From the NCBI GenBank assembly GCA_964235605.1, contig CAXSCR010000012.1, positions 20,226 to 84,225 of the forward strand: DNA of 64,000 nucleotides, in the 5' to 3' direction. The stretch is from DATCRE01 sp964235605 (GTDB taxonomy: Bacteria; Bacteroidota; Bacteroidia; Cytophagales; Cyclobacteriaceae). A program made the translations under genes and the position numbers. The notes under the pieces were generated by a model. It saw nothing but the letters and a program-made list of their open reading frames with translations, ran no database searches and had not been told where the DNA came from. Of the stretch, positions 16,116-25,657 are shown in pieces; position 1 is the stretch's first letter; each line of letters begins with the position of its first letter.

Positions 16116-18877
16116 CTTAGAAGATTATCAAAAGTGATACTCACATAGTAAATAGCGCCAATGGAAGGCGAGCCATAGGCTTGATAAACTTTTTTATTGA
16201 ACAGGTTGCTTGCACCCAGTTTAATCAGCGATTTTATAGGCTGAATTTTGTAGCTCATTTGAGCGTCTACAATTGAGTATGCATTTATGGTACCTGGCCT
16301 CATTTGGTTAAACGTGCCATACCATTCATACTTATCCTGCCATCTCCAGGCAATATTGAAGCCGAGATTATCTGTAAGCTTACTGTTGCCGAACGTTACA
16401 GTAGTTTTGTACTTAGGTGTGTTAAAACCAGGAACGTTATTCGGATTTGCGTCGCGGATGTCGAAGGTTGCAAGCGTTGCGTTGGCGCTAAGTGCGTAGT
16501 GTTTCGGTAATGCGTATGTTGCTCCTAACGTTGCGCCTTGAGAGGTTACACGGTCACTGGCATTGGTGTAAAGCTGATACAGATGACTGTCGCCATTAAG
16601 CAGATCTGATGCAGCCTGCGGATTAACTTTTCCATCATCACCGAGCACCGGGCTTTGTGGTTCCATCACCACCTGATTGAGCAGAAAGTCGGTGTAACTT
16701 GAATGATAGTAATTTACGTCGACGATAATATTTTCGTTGATCAATCCCTTGTATCCTACTTCAAAAACGGTTGCCCTTTCAGGTTTGATATACGCTACGT
16801 TTGACTTTACCAAAAGATCTTTTGCTTGCATCACGGCATCTTGTGGCGTAGAACCTTGCTGCATGGCTTGCTGGAATGCACCAAAGAAAGCGCCCAGCGA
16901 TGCTGATGTGAACGAGTTTTGATAAACCGTCATGCCTTCGCTGTTGGCAGGCACACCACCAAGAATAGTTATAGGTCCTGCATTAAGTTTGATGTACTGA
17001 TCGCCAGGTGTTGGATTACGAAATCCGGTTTGAAGGGAAGCTCTGAAATTATGATTTTTCGCCACTGTGTATACTGCCGATGCGCGGGGCGTAAATCGCC
17101 CCTTAAAATTTTGATTCTTGTCATAGCGGATGGAGCCCGAAAGTTTTAATTTGTCAGCAAGCAACTTCTTTCCAAGCTGCAGAAATGCGCCGCCTTCTTT
17201 TATGGTGATGCTTCCACCTTTGTCATCGAAAAGTGTTCCGTTCGTAAACATGTCGTAAATGCGATAGTTTCCACCTGCCAATACATCAAGGAATTTAACC
17301 TTGCTGGTGAAATCATATTGACCTTCGGCATGATACATTTTGCTTTGACTTAGAATACCAGCGCCATTTAAGCCTTGTGTTTTTATTAAACGTTTCTTCT
17401 CATTTTTGAAGTCTGTACTGCCGGGAAGATATCTGCCTTGATCCGCAAAGGTTCTTGCTATTGTATGATCATTTGCAGACATACCAGCAATATTTCCATT
17501 ATAAGCTTCTTCATATCGGGTAAACCACATGTCGTCGGCCTCACTTTCATTAACAATGTTACCATTCAGATCTCGCACCCATGTTTTATTGATCAGCTGC
17601 CCAAGTCCTTTTGCATTATATGAATCGTGAGAATCTTCGGCTGTGGAATAAGCGCGTATAAAATAATTACTTCCTTTCAGTTCAAGTTTGTTTTGTTGTA
17701 AAGTGAAATTGTTAATTGAGAATCTGTTACTGCCTGTATAGTTCGCAGTACCCTGACCAAAATTATACTGATAACTCAATACCATGTTTTCAGTGATGCG
17801 ATAGTGAAGGGCGCCATTTAATTTTAAGCTGTAAACATTGTAATCAGTTACGTCTCTTTCTTCGTATCCGGTTCTTGATACACGGCCAATACCTTGAAGC
17901 GTTCTTGCTTCATCATCGCCATAAATATTCAGGGCATTCCTTGCGGGATTGTTATCACCGCGTTGCGCTTCGGGTGTACCCGGATCGACATCTGTGTAAT
18001 TCGTGGCATAGAAGTCCAGGCCTGTGAAATAAGATGCGTTAAGCTTGAAAGCGAATTTATCATTGAACGCTTTTGCATAGCGGATAGAATAATCATATAA
18101 CGGATGTGGATCGGCATACATTTCATTAATGTGATTTGCGCCAAGCTTTACCTGCGCGCTTAAGCCCTGGTATTGAAAAGGATCTTTTGTGCGCATCATG
18201 AGCACACCATTAAAAGCAACCGGGCCATAAAGTGCTGATGCTGCACCCGGTATAAGTTCGGCGCTCTCCATATCAAGATCTGATGATCCAAAAAGATTGC
18301 CCACCGCAAAACCGAGTCCTGGTGTTTGGTTGTCGACGCCATCTACAAGCTGTAGAAATCTGGAGTTTCCTGTATGATTGAAACCCCTTGTATTAATTTG
18401 CTTAAAAGTTAAACCGCTTGTTACCATTTCAACACCCTTCATGTTCTCAAGCGCGTCATAAAATGAAAGTGAGGCTGTCTGGCGAATTTCGCGCAGATCC
18501 ATCTTTTCAATACTAACAGGTGATTGCAATATGTTCTCTTCAACACGTGATGCAATGACAACAACTTCATTCATAACTTCATTAGACTCTGTAAGCTTTA
18601 CCTGCGTGTTGCTTGCGGAAGAATTGCTAATTTCAATTTCTTGTTTTTGATATCCGATCATGGAAACCACCATAACAAAAGGTGGATTTATATTGGTGTT
18701 GAGTTCAAAGTTTCCTTTCGCATCAGACACGGTGCCGGTAATTTTACCTTTGATCAAAATATTTGCACCGGGCACCGGATTATTTTGTTCATCTGTAATA
18801 GTTCCTGTAAACTTTTGGCTTTGTCCAAAAGCCGTAAGGCTGAAGCATAAAAGAAATATATGTAAAAAAGATTTCAT
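16112..18877 (-). CDS. TonB-dependent outer-membrane receptor
   Basis: This 921-residue protein has a signal peptide (MKSFLHIFLLCFSLTAFG), a carboxypeptidase-D regulatory-like domain (about 22-105, FTGTITDEQNNPVPGANILI) and a plug domain (about 115-225, EENILQSPVSIEKMDLREIR). A large beta-barrel ends in the terminal aromatic strand YYVSITFDNLLR. It lacks SusC-length features and has no SusD partner, so import of a specific small molecule rather than a glycan is more likely. It is the second gene of the six-gene operon, after the first AhpD-like gene (24-bp gap). The substrate is not visible. Confidence 0.93.
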   Translation of the reverse strand: MKSFLHIFLLCFSLTAFGQSQKFTGTITDEQNNPVPGANILIKGKITGTVSDAKGNFELNTNINPPFVMVVSMIGYQKQEIEISNSSASNTQVKLTESNEVMNEVVVIASRVEENILQSPVSIEKMDLREIRQTASLSFYDALENMKGVEMVTSGLTFKQINTRGFNHTGNSRFLQLVDGVDNQTPGLGFAVGNLFGSSDLDMESAELIPGAASALYGPVAFNGVLMMRTKDPFQYQGLSAQVKLGANHINEMYADPHPLYDYSIRYAKAFNDKFAFKLNASYFTGLDFYATNYTDVDPGTPEAQRGDNNPARNALNIYGDDEARTLQGIGRVSRTGYEERDVTDYNVYSLKLNGALHYRITENMVLSYQYNFGQGTANYTGSNRFSINNFTLQQNKLELKGSNYFIRAYSTAEDSHDSYNAKGLGQLINKTWVRDLNGNIVNESEADDMWFTRYEEAYNGNIAGMSANDHTIARTFADQGRYLPGSTDFKNEKKRLIKTQGLNGAGILSQSKMYHAEGQYDFTSKVKFLDVLAGGNYRIYDMFTNGTLFDDKGGSITIKEGGAFLQLGKKLLADKLKLSGSIRYDKNQNFKGRFTPRASAVYTVAKNHNFRASLQTGFRNPTPGDQYIKLNAGPITILGGVPANSEGMTVYQNSFTSASLGAFFGAFQQAMQQGSTPQDAVMQAKDLLVKSNVAYIKPERATVFEVGYKGLINENIIVDVNYYHSSYTDFLLNQVVMEPQSPVLGDDGKVNPQAASDLLNGDSHLYQLYTNASDRVTSQGATLGATYALPKHYALSANATLATFDIRDANPNNVPGFNTPKYKTTVTFGNSKLTDNLGFNIAWRWQDKYEWYGTFNQMRPGTINAYSIVDAQMSYKIQPIKSLIKLGASNLFNKKVYQAYGSPSIGAIYYVSITFDNLLR

Positions 18878-18901
18878 GGGTTTGTCGATTGATTCGTAAG
18901 A

Positions 18902-19462
18902 TTATTTTTTTAAGTAGTCGTAGCCCTGTGGTAGTCGCTTATAACCATTTGTTACGAGGCGCTCAGCAAGGGTGTTGTAATAATCAGTTGAGTCGGGTAG
19001 GCGCGTAGCCATTCCATCAACATATCTGTTATAGAGGCAAAACAACGCTGCAATGAGTACGGTATCATGAATTTCAATATCAGTAGCACCTGCATCTTTT
19101 GCGCGTTGCACAGAAGCAGAGGTTACATCCTTTCCACTTCGCTGAACTTGTTTTGCTATGGTTAGAAGTGACTTCATCTTCTCGCTGACTGGCGCGGTCT
19201 CAATATTTTCTCTAATGGCGGTTGATGTGTCACATTCACCAAGCAATTTATCTGCAGCAGCAGCGTGGGCTGTAGTACAGAATTTGCATTCATTGTTGTG
19301 TGATACGATTGTTGCAATCAATTCGCGTTCACCTTCTGTCAATGAAGAAGGGCCACGCAATAGCAATTGAGTAAGCTCGCGTATAGGCTGAGCTGCGTCT
19401 TTTCGATATTCAAGTAATCCGGTTATTCCGGGCAGGTGCTCTTCGAGCGGAATGTGTGGCAT
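18902..19462 (-). CDS. AhpD-like carboxymuconolactone decarboxylase family protein (copy 3, operon leader)
   Basis: From ATG 19462 (MPHIPLEEHLPGITG) the protein has 186 residues. It aligns without gaps to the other two copies at Glu47, Cys59, Cys62 and His66 (NECKFCTTAHAAA), with IHDTVLIAALFCLYNRYVDG downstream. A longer frame to 19513 adds a segment absent from the paralogues, so it is rejected. This is the promoter-proximal gene of the operon AhpD-like, TonB receptor, MFS, AhpD-like, AhpD-like, DUF3179. Confidence 0.92.
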   Translation of the reverse strand: MPHIPLEEHLPGITGLLEYRKDAAQPIRELTQLLLRGPSSLTEGERELIATIVSHNNECKFCTTAHAAAADKLLGECDTSTAIRENIETAPVSEKMKSLLTIAKQVQRSGKDVTSASVQRAKDAGATDIEIHDTVLIAALFCLYNRYVDGMATRLPDSTDYYNTLAERLVTNGYKRLPQGYDYLKK

Positions 19463-19647
19463 AACGTATTTTATATAATTTCTAAGCAAAGCTTCCACCA
19501 GAAACCAAACCAAAGGAACCAGTGGAACTGTTGCATAATGGACACGGAGGGACCAAACCCTAACATGCGGTAGATATCCCTCGAAAGATTAATTGATCTT
19601 GAACAGTTGGTTCATGACTGATCAATCCATAAAAATGGTTACAATAA

Positions 19648-20352
19648 CTAAACTACAGAATAGCTCAACTCAGAAACTGAGATTGAAACGAAAATTTGGA
19701 ACGATTTAGGCGCATTAGGCGGATGTATTACTGAGCCTACGAAGGATGGAATCAGGTTGATGTAAATACTGTTATTAACTATATTCACTTGCCACCCAGC
19801 CGAACTTGATTTCAATGAAAATGTCTGAGGCAGGTAATCTTTAATAAAATTTATAGTAGGCTTTGCGTTGTTTTTCTGGTTATCGTTTTTGCCAGTAAAG
19901 TTTTTCACCGATTTGCTAAGTGTCTCGGTGATCTTTTGAGTTTCAAAATCTTTTACGAACACAACGGTCAATGTGTCTTGTGCATATTTCTGTTTTATTA
20001 GACTTCTATAATGCTCACCCTGATGTTCAAACTTTCCGTTAACTGTTACGAAGTCTGGGTTATCTTCCATATAAGGAATGGAATTTGGGACCTCAATCGT
20101 AATAGGTTGCGCCCCATCATACTGACTTGCATGGAGGCTCTTCACCATGACGACATCATTTCGATATTGCATGCCCAAAAATATTCCATAATACCCCATT
20201 ATGTTCAACAGGAGTATCGCTGTAAATGCTAGTGAAATGAAGGTTTTCAAACTCTCGCTGGACTTCAACAGTATAAACCAATATAAAAGTTTTGACAATT
20301 CAAAATTTAAGAATCGAGACATCACTGGTGCGAAAAATTGCCTAACACCCAT
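19648..20352 (-). CDS. Hypothetical membrane-anchored protein
   Basis: I do not recognise this 234-residue protein. It has one strong membrane segment (about 38-60, TFISLAFTAILLLNIMGYYG) followed by an exported domain rich in beta-type sequence and a Lys/Asn linker (about 150-165). An in-frame ATG at 20322 (MSRFLNFELSK) is an equally good start. It stands alone, upstream of the AhpD-like operon in the same direction with a 185-bp gap, and downstream of the broken fic gene. Confidence 0.6.
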   Translation of the reverse strand: MGVRQFFAPVMSRFLNFELSKLLYWFILLKSSESLKTFISLAFTAILLLNIMGYYGIFLGMQYRNDVVMVKSLHASQYDGAQPITIEVPNSIPYMEDNPDFVTVNGKFEHQGEHYRSLIKQKYAQDTLTVVFVKDFETQKITETLSKSVKNFTGKNDNQKNNAKPTINFIKDYLPQTFSLKSSSAGWQVNIVNNSIYINLIPSFVGSVIHPPNAPKSFQIFVSISVSELSYSVV

Positions 20353-20416
20353 GCGTCAAACTTCATGCATCACTCAAGACGATTAAATGATGCTGGGAGA
20401 GTTGACATAAAGTTAA

Positions 20417-20521
20417 AGTAGGATTTATTGGGACCTTGCCGAAGATCTAAGAATTACCAATCCCGATATTTACGAAGCAACTCTGGCACAAACTACTGAG
20501 TTGATCCATTCCAACTTATAG
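20417..20521 (+). pseudogene. Possible gene relic, plus strand, convergent with fic
   Basis: A 34-codon open segment without a start codon reads IYWDLAEDLRITNPDIYEAT and on to TELIHSNL before TAG 20519-20521. The composition looks protein-like, but I cannot assign a family. It overlaps the 3' end of fic by 6 bp. Confidence 0.25.
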
Positions 20522-22014
20522 TTCACCCAACTCAAATACCTTTCGATAAACGAACTGCATACAGGCGATCTCATCATCGGTAAGCTTACTGAAGCGTTCG
20601 CGTTTTCGCTTTGGAAAGATTCCATTATTCTGGTAAAAGAAGGTAAGCATGAGATTGATTTCTTTATCAGGCATATCGGCAATATTCTGTAACTCCTTTT
20701 TTGCTTCGTCATAGCGCTGGATAAACCGCAGCTCTTCCGGCATGTCTTCTGTCAGCGTTGCACGAATAGTCTCCAGAAGATAAACACATTGCTCAGTGAG
20801 ATCCGGATAGCGGAAATATCCTTCCACTTCCTCGGGATTGGTGACTGTGATTGTGGCATCGTCTCCCCGTTGGTATCGGATCTTTTGCATGACTGGCCTG
20901 GAGTATTTTTCCAGAGCCATATCATAGTCCCGCATGTGATTGAGCATGTGAGCTGAGATGGGAATGATCATTCCCTCTGGAACTATTCCATCGTGAGCCA
21001 ACACATCATGGATCAGGAAACGATGGATTCGCCCATTTCCATCTTCGAATGGATGGATAAAAACAAATCCAAATGAAATTAACGCCGCACGAACTTCGGG
21101 ATAAACCGATACTGTTTTGATTGATAATTCCCATAGGCCTCGCATAAGGTCTCCTACCATAGTCGGTGGTGGACAAACGTAATCGATATGCTCCAGAGAA
21201 TTTGGCAATGACGCACCGATATAATTCTGGAAATTGCGATATGCATCTGCACTAAAACGCGGATCTACGATAACCTTTTGCAAGGCAATTAACCTTTCTG
21301 CGGAAACTAATTGTTCATTGGGCTCTGTACCTCCTCTCGTCAGAAGGACAATGAACCTCTCCATCCGGTCCGGTGAAGGCTCTTCCCTTTCGATCTCATA
21401 AGATGACCTTGTTTCCTTTTTATATAAAAAGCTTATCGCTCGTCGAAACACTTTTGGGTCATATTCCTTTTTTAAGTCTTTTATTCTCTCCCGTGTGTCT
21501 ATGGACAGGAGTTCCAGTAAAGCCTTTGTTTTCCTTACCACGGGACAATATGCACAAGTCCCAAGAGGTTATTATTAATTCTCCAGCGCGTGTCTTTTAC
21601 CGAGGCTCCGGTCACATAGTATTCACTTTCCAGCAAGTCCGCATAGTTTCCGGAAACTGGCCGTGAGAGCTTCAATGTTTTGACGGTGAGGAACTCAAAA
21701 AGAAATCCAATCCGGCGCCGATTCATCCCCGCGGGAGATTTTTCGATATACGTTGCTATTTCTCCTTCAGGTATCTGCTCAAAGACCGCTTTTAAAAAAT
21801 CCAGGTTCAAGTCATCGTATTTCAGGCTAAACTCTACATGATCCAGTGGGGTATTCCCTACTGCATACTTACTTCCGAACGTCTCTTCCACATTGCCCCC
21901 GGATGTCAACTCGATAGAATGACTTGTGCCAATAAAGGATGCATGGGTTAAGGAAAAGCTGGACAGATTAAACCGCCTTTTTAGCCATTCCTGGCCTGCC
22001 GGTTGGATATTCAT
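20516..22014 (-). pseudogene. Fic family protein, frameshifted into two pieces
   Basis: The N-terminal piece (21535-22014, 159 residues from MNIQPAGQEWLKRRF) and the C-terminal piece (20516-21541, 341 residues) overlap in different frames. Reading minus-strand DNA across about 21545-21555, NNLLG in the first frame continues naturally into TCAYCPVVRKTKALLELL in the second, so one base has been lost or gained there. The C-terminal piece keeps the Fic motif HPFEDGNGRIHRFL, which binds ATP for protein AMPylation or a related nucleotide transfer. Full length would be about 499 residues, as in the large Fic family with an N-terminal domain. It may be dead, phase-switched or a sequencing error. Confidence 0.85.
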
Positions 22015-22141
22015 TTATAAAAATCTAAGTAATTATGATATAGTATATGTAAAACTAGTAAATATTGCTGAATTCTAAGTAGAATTGATATAACTATGTG
22101 ACTTAAGAAGAAACAGTAATTCTGATATCAGTGATGCTAAT

Positions 22142-22435
22142 CTAATAGGCAATTTTTCCAGTAAAACGGATAACAGACCCTATAAAATCTTTAAAATTCC
22201 CTAACTGTTGCATAAGGGATTCCAGTCGATACAAAAGCTTCTTATCCTCCATGAATTTGGTTCGACTTTCAAACCAACGGGGGGTACGAAATGGAAATTC
22301 ATTAAGTTTTCAAAGTTGAGGATTTTCTTTTAATCGGGGAGTAGCGGCAACGTATAGCCCGTTTTTGGATAAACAATGTACATAAGCAATGCTTTCTGTA
22401 AAGCACGCAAAGCTCACCCATTTCTCTTGAACCAT
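22142..22435 (-). pseudogene. Degraded short gene of unknown family
   Basis: One frame runs 98 codons from ATG 22435 (MVQEKWVSFACFTESIAYVH) to TAG 22142-22144 with a single internal TGA after KENPQL. The continuation FPFRTPRWFESRTKFMEDKK has protein-like composition on both sides of the stop. I recognise no family. The frame lies between fic and two small envelope genes in a stretch that shows other decay. Confidence 0.35.
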
Positions 22436-22454
22436 CACAAGGCAAATTCAAAGA

Positions 22455-22931
22455 TTAATGAAACCTAGTAAGTGTTTTAAAAGAGGAGTCATTATAAATA
22501 AATACGAACGTCCCTTCTATTTCAGAGCCTCCAAAATCAGTAATCCCAACCTTTTGACGATAAACCGGTTTATGACTGAACCACACCTTTGCCGAATCTG
22601 GACTGAAGAAAAAAATATCTAATCTGATAAATCCAGAAGAATACATCTCATCTACTGAGTTCCTTGCATAATTACTGAAGTTAATTAATTCCCACGTGCT
22701 TGATGGTAGAGTTCCTTTACTTTCACGGAAAGCTTTCATAGATTCCTTAAAACTATTACTTGGAACAATATGCCTCTTAGCCTTTTTCACGCCAATAGGA
22801 AGGGAAACTGGAAGGTTTCTAACAGGAATTTTCCTTTGTCTTGCAGAGTCATATTCATAATATTGCAATGCCCAACAGCCTTGCAAAAAAAAACAGATAG
22901 TTAATAAAAACAATCTTATGAATACATTCAT
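22455..22931 (-). CDS. Putative lipoprotein
   Basis: This 158-residue protein has a lipoprotein signal: MNVFIRLFLLTICFFLQGC with a lipobox LQGC and acceptor Cys19. The mature part is unrecognised, with mixed polar sequence and a C-terminal TDFGGSEIEGTFVFIYND segment. It lies 15 bp downstream of a secreted beta-rich protein gene and is probably co-transcribed with it. Both are likely envelope proteins of one small operon. Confidence 0.65.
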   Translation of the reverse strand: MNVFIRLFLLTICFFLQGCWALQYYEYDSARQRKIPVRNLPVSLPIGVKKAKRHIVPSNSFKESMKAFRESKGTLPSSTWELINFSNYARNSVDEMYSSGFIRLDIFFFSPDSAKVWFSHKPVYRQKVGITDFGGSEIEGTFVFIYNDSSFKTLTRFH

Positions 22932-22946
22932 GCTATCACCATTTAT

Positions 22947-23522
22947 TTAGAATATAACATAACCAACTTTCATGCTAATATTTACTCTTCCACTCCATTG
23001 CTTCTGAGTAGTGTCAAAAAGAAATAGATAGCCTGGTGCGACTTCAAAATTAATACGCTTGCCAAAATTTCGTTGTATGCCCCATGAAGGGTTAAGCACA
23101 ATAACCGGGTTATCATTTAAATTTTTAGAAACAAGTGGAGACAGTCTATAGCCTACTTTAGCACTTAAAAAATTTGCCGCGTTATTAGCTACATTCCTAG
23201 CTTTACGCTTGCGCTTATATAAATTATAATACCACCTATTATCAATTGAAAATACTGGAGATAATTCATAACTATACCGTTCACCTATTAATGAACCGCC
23301 ACCTAAATAAAAACTATAGGATAGACCCATTTCATAATTTGTTGTAAATACCTTTCCTGTCCTTTTTTCGTAATTAATTGCTAAACCTAACACATTGACA
23401 TTAACTTCAAGTTGCTTTTTCTTAAGTAAAAGGCTATCTATTGCACCTTGAGCAAAGATAGACTTTGCTTGACCGACACATAAAATTAATATTAACGATG
23501 TTATAATATCCTTAAACCTCAT
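22947..23522 (-). CDS. Secreted, probably outer-membrane beta-barrel, protein
   Basis: This 191-residue protein has a signal peptide (about 1-25, cleaved after IFA) and a body of alternating aromatic/hydrophobic strands such as FTTNYEMGLSYSFYLGGGSL and SGRVNISMKVGYVIF. The C-terminus ends in the aromatic residue typical of outer-membrane barrels (VGYVIF). I cannot name a family. It is the leading gene of a pair with the downstream lipoprotein. Confidence 0.6.
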   Translation of the reverse strand: MRFKDIITSLILILCVGQAKSIFAQGAIDSLLLKKKQLEVNVNVLGLAINYEKRTGKVFTTNYEMGLSYSFYLGGGSLIGERYSYELSPVFSIDNRWYYNLYKRKRKARNVANNAANFLSAKVGYRLSPLVSKNLNDNPVIVLNPSWGIQRNFGKRINFEVAPGYLFLFDTTQKQWSGRVNISMKVGYVIF

Positions 23523-23584
23523 AATGATGTATTAATGTAAAACCACTTTTTATTTATTTAAAGAAGAATGCATGTTCTTTCCTA

Positions 23585-23929
23585 TCAATTAAACCAAACA
23601 GCGTAGCCTTGCCTTCTAAGATCCCAAGCGAGTTTTTCTTCCATTATCAAAGCCTCTTCCCTAGTCATCGACTTTACGTTGATATGTTCATATAGACTGG
23701 GGCGTAAGTACGTTCCGTACTTCTGAACTATATTGGCAGATAGCTTATGACCTTTTTTGTTGACATATCCCGTTTTATGTTGTATGAAACGTTCTGCGGG
23801 AGTCTTACTCGTCATGCCTACATAAAGACACTGAAGTACACCATTGAATTGTGGATTCGCTAAGCGGAATTTTGTGTTTTCTGTAAAAACCTTTTTTGAA
23901 AGCTCGATCACGTAAACCCGATACCTCAT
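23585..23929 (-). CDS. GIY-YIG nuclease-like protein
   Basis: This 114-residue single-domain protein resembles the GIY-YIG fold. YRVYVIELSKKV (2-13) fills the GIY strand and CLYVGMTSKTPAERFIQHKTG (34-54) fills the YIG-alpha1 part with the conserved Arg. A glutamate-rich helix (REEALIMEEKLAWDLRR) follows near 89-106 and supplies the catalytic-type Glu. Stand-alone members are often of unknown role and some are restriction- or element-borne. It is solitary, in the accessory stretch between fic and the receiver gene. Confidence 0.75.
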   Translation of the reverse strand: MRYRVYVIELSKKVFTENTKFRLANPQFNGVLQCLYVGMTSKTPAERFIQHKTGYVNKKGHKLSANIVQKYGTYLRPSLYEHINVKSMTREEALIMEEKLAWDLRRQGYAVWFN

Positions 23930-24948
23930 CTGCTAAGTATATTTTTCCCTCGATTGCATACAGCGTACGATCGCTGAACAATTCTCAAATTAGTATAATG
24001 CCTGCAACAGGCGTCTTCTGTGGACAAATTTAATAGGTATAATAATTTTTAATCCTTTAACATCCATCGTATGGGCGACGAATCTACACTATTCGATGTA
24101 CCTATTGAGTTTATGATGCGCTAGATTGTGAAAAAACTACTATCACAATTTGCGCGGAAAATTTTAGTGGTAAGTAAACCGATTGAATCACCCGTATTTT
24201 TTTTACTTTCACGTTGATGAACCCTACGCTATTCTTGGTGTATCAACCAGCGCAAGTGATCAAGAGATCAAAAATGCTTATCGCCGCCTGGTAAAGCGCT
24301 ATCATCCCGATCGACAGTTACCCGAAGCAGCTTGTTTCAATGGTTGAATCTTGAATTTACTTTTGAAAGCTCTCGCTTCCATTAAGGAGCCCCGATAGCA
24401 TGTGGCGAATACCATTCATTACCGTATATTGTAAGCTGAATTGTTTTAAGAATTCCCTTCAGCTTCCCTTAACAGTCTGTGCAACTAAACGAACATATAA
24501 ATAATGCAATTAAGGGTGTAAATTAAATAACATTCTCATTTATCTTATATAAAAGTAAACAAGGATCGAATTCTATCCTTTTACAGTGGTTCTCGTGATA
24601 TCATTCCAGAACAAAATCCAGGTTAGTTTCTTACTTAAATTCCAATAAACGAATAACCGGATTTTAAAGTCGTTTTAATAACCACCATTGCGCGCGTGTA
24701 TATGTAGACAATATCGGTCATTTATGGTTACACTAAGTTATGTAGTTGTAATTACCCACACGCGAAATAGTAGAAACAATTTCAATAAACTGTGCTCATC
24801 ATTTGCGTTTAGCGTGTAGTCTCACGTAATGTTTCATCAATTATCCTCCCCTTTTTGGATACGTCCACTTTAAGTTGGTGTTGACATGGCAAGCTGGAAC
24901 ATTTTTTTTACATCCGCCTAATAAAAACTTACGCATACATACTTTTGC
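23930..24948. other. Gene-free stretch with relics
   Basis: About 1 kb has no intact gene. It contains a J-domain relic (24216-24347) and a 17-codon frame at 24070-24123 (MGDESTLFDVPIEFMMR) that may be the start of a broken gene. A box matching TAnnTTTG (TACTTTTG, 24940-24947) lies just before the receiver gene. The rest shows nothing I can support. Confidence 0.55.
24216..24347 (+). pseudogene. DnaJ-like J-domain relic
   Basis: The frame reads DEPYAILGVSTSASDQEIKN followed by AYRRLVKRYHPDRQLPEAAC and a stop at 24345-24347. This is a recognisable J-domain (helices I-II, the HPD tripeptide and the start of helix III) without a start codon or a downstream part. It is a truncated gene, probably left by deletion. 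Confidence 0.7.
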
Positions 24949-25344
24949 ATGAAAGTCTTAATAGTTGATGAGGATGAAGATGACGTTCTATTATTGAAGG
25001 TCACATTAAGGGAAATTGATAGCAGTGTAAATGTTATCTATACAACCAACGGGAGACAATGCTTGAGAAAGATTGAGGAAACAAAACCAGACCTGATTTT
25101 TTTAGATATTAATATGCCGATGATGAGCGGTAAAGATTGCTTAGATAAAATAAAAAAACATGAGTACTACAAAGCTATTCCCGTTATAATGTATTCCACA
25201 ATAATTTCTCCTAGTAAAATTGAAGAATACAGGAATGTTCAATTTCTTAAAAAACCTAGTAGCATGATAGAGTTTAAACAAAACATACAAGCCATTCTTT
25301 CAGAATATAGTGGGGCAGAACCCAGTAATATTAACATGGTTTAA
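24949..25344 (+). CDS. Single-domain response regulator (receiver only)
   Basis: This 131-residue CheY-like protein has the acidic pocket in VDEDEDD (about 6-12), the phospho-acceptor Asp in LIFLDINMPMMSG (about Asp54), a Thr/Ser switch in VIMYSTII and the lysine of FLKKPSS. No output domain is present, so it probably acts by protein-protein contact, as with the receiver partners of Bacteroidota kinases. A hybrid receiver-kinase of similar style lies at 62.4 kb. The start ATG cannot be much later, because VLIVDED is beta-strand 1. Confidence 0.92.
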   Translation: MKVLIVDEDEDDVLLLKVTLREIDSSVNVIYTTNGRQCLRKIEETKPDLIFLDINMPMMSGKDCLDKIKKHEYYKAIPVIMYSTIISPSKIEEYRNVQFLKKPSSMIEFKQNIQAILSEYSGAEPSNINMV

Positions 25345-25657
25345 ACTAGGTTCAGTAATGTCTATACTCCCTATTTGTCATACCCTTTAAGATTTTCTTA
25401 GATCAATAAATTTGGATCATCTTCATTGATGCACAGGGCATGCAGGCGCTGTTAAAAGACAGGCAAGAGAAAATAGCATTTAATTAAACAAGCCAAATGG
25501 ATGAATGCATGGTGCAAAATATTGGAAATTATGAATCACTACAATTTCCTATATCAAGGTTTTACAAAGTTCGATTTTATATAAAAGATATTAGATAATC
25601 TTACACTTCATCTCCTTGAACGACGATTTGTCATTGTTTTACCAGAGTTGTTAGAAA
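25345..25657. other. Intergenic stretch, receiver gene to trmB
   Basis: These 313 bp lie between convergent genes. A short open segment around 25409-25480 reads WIIFIDAQGMQALLKDRQEK before a stop and could be a relic, but it has no start and no recognisable family. Nothing else is seen. Confidence 0.4.
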
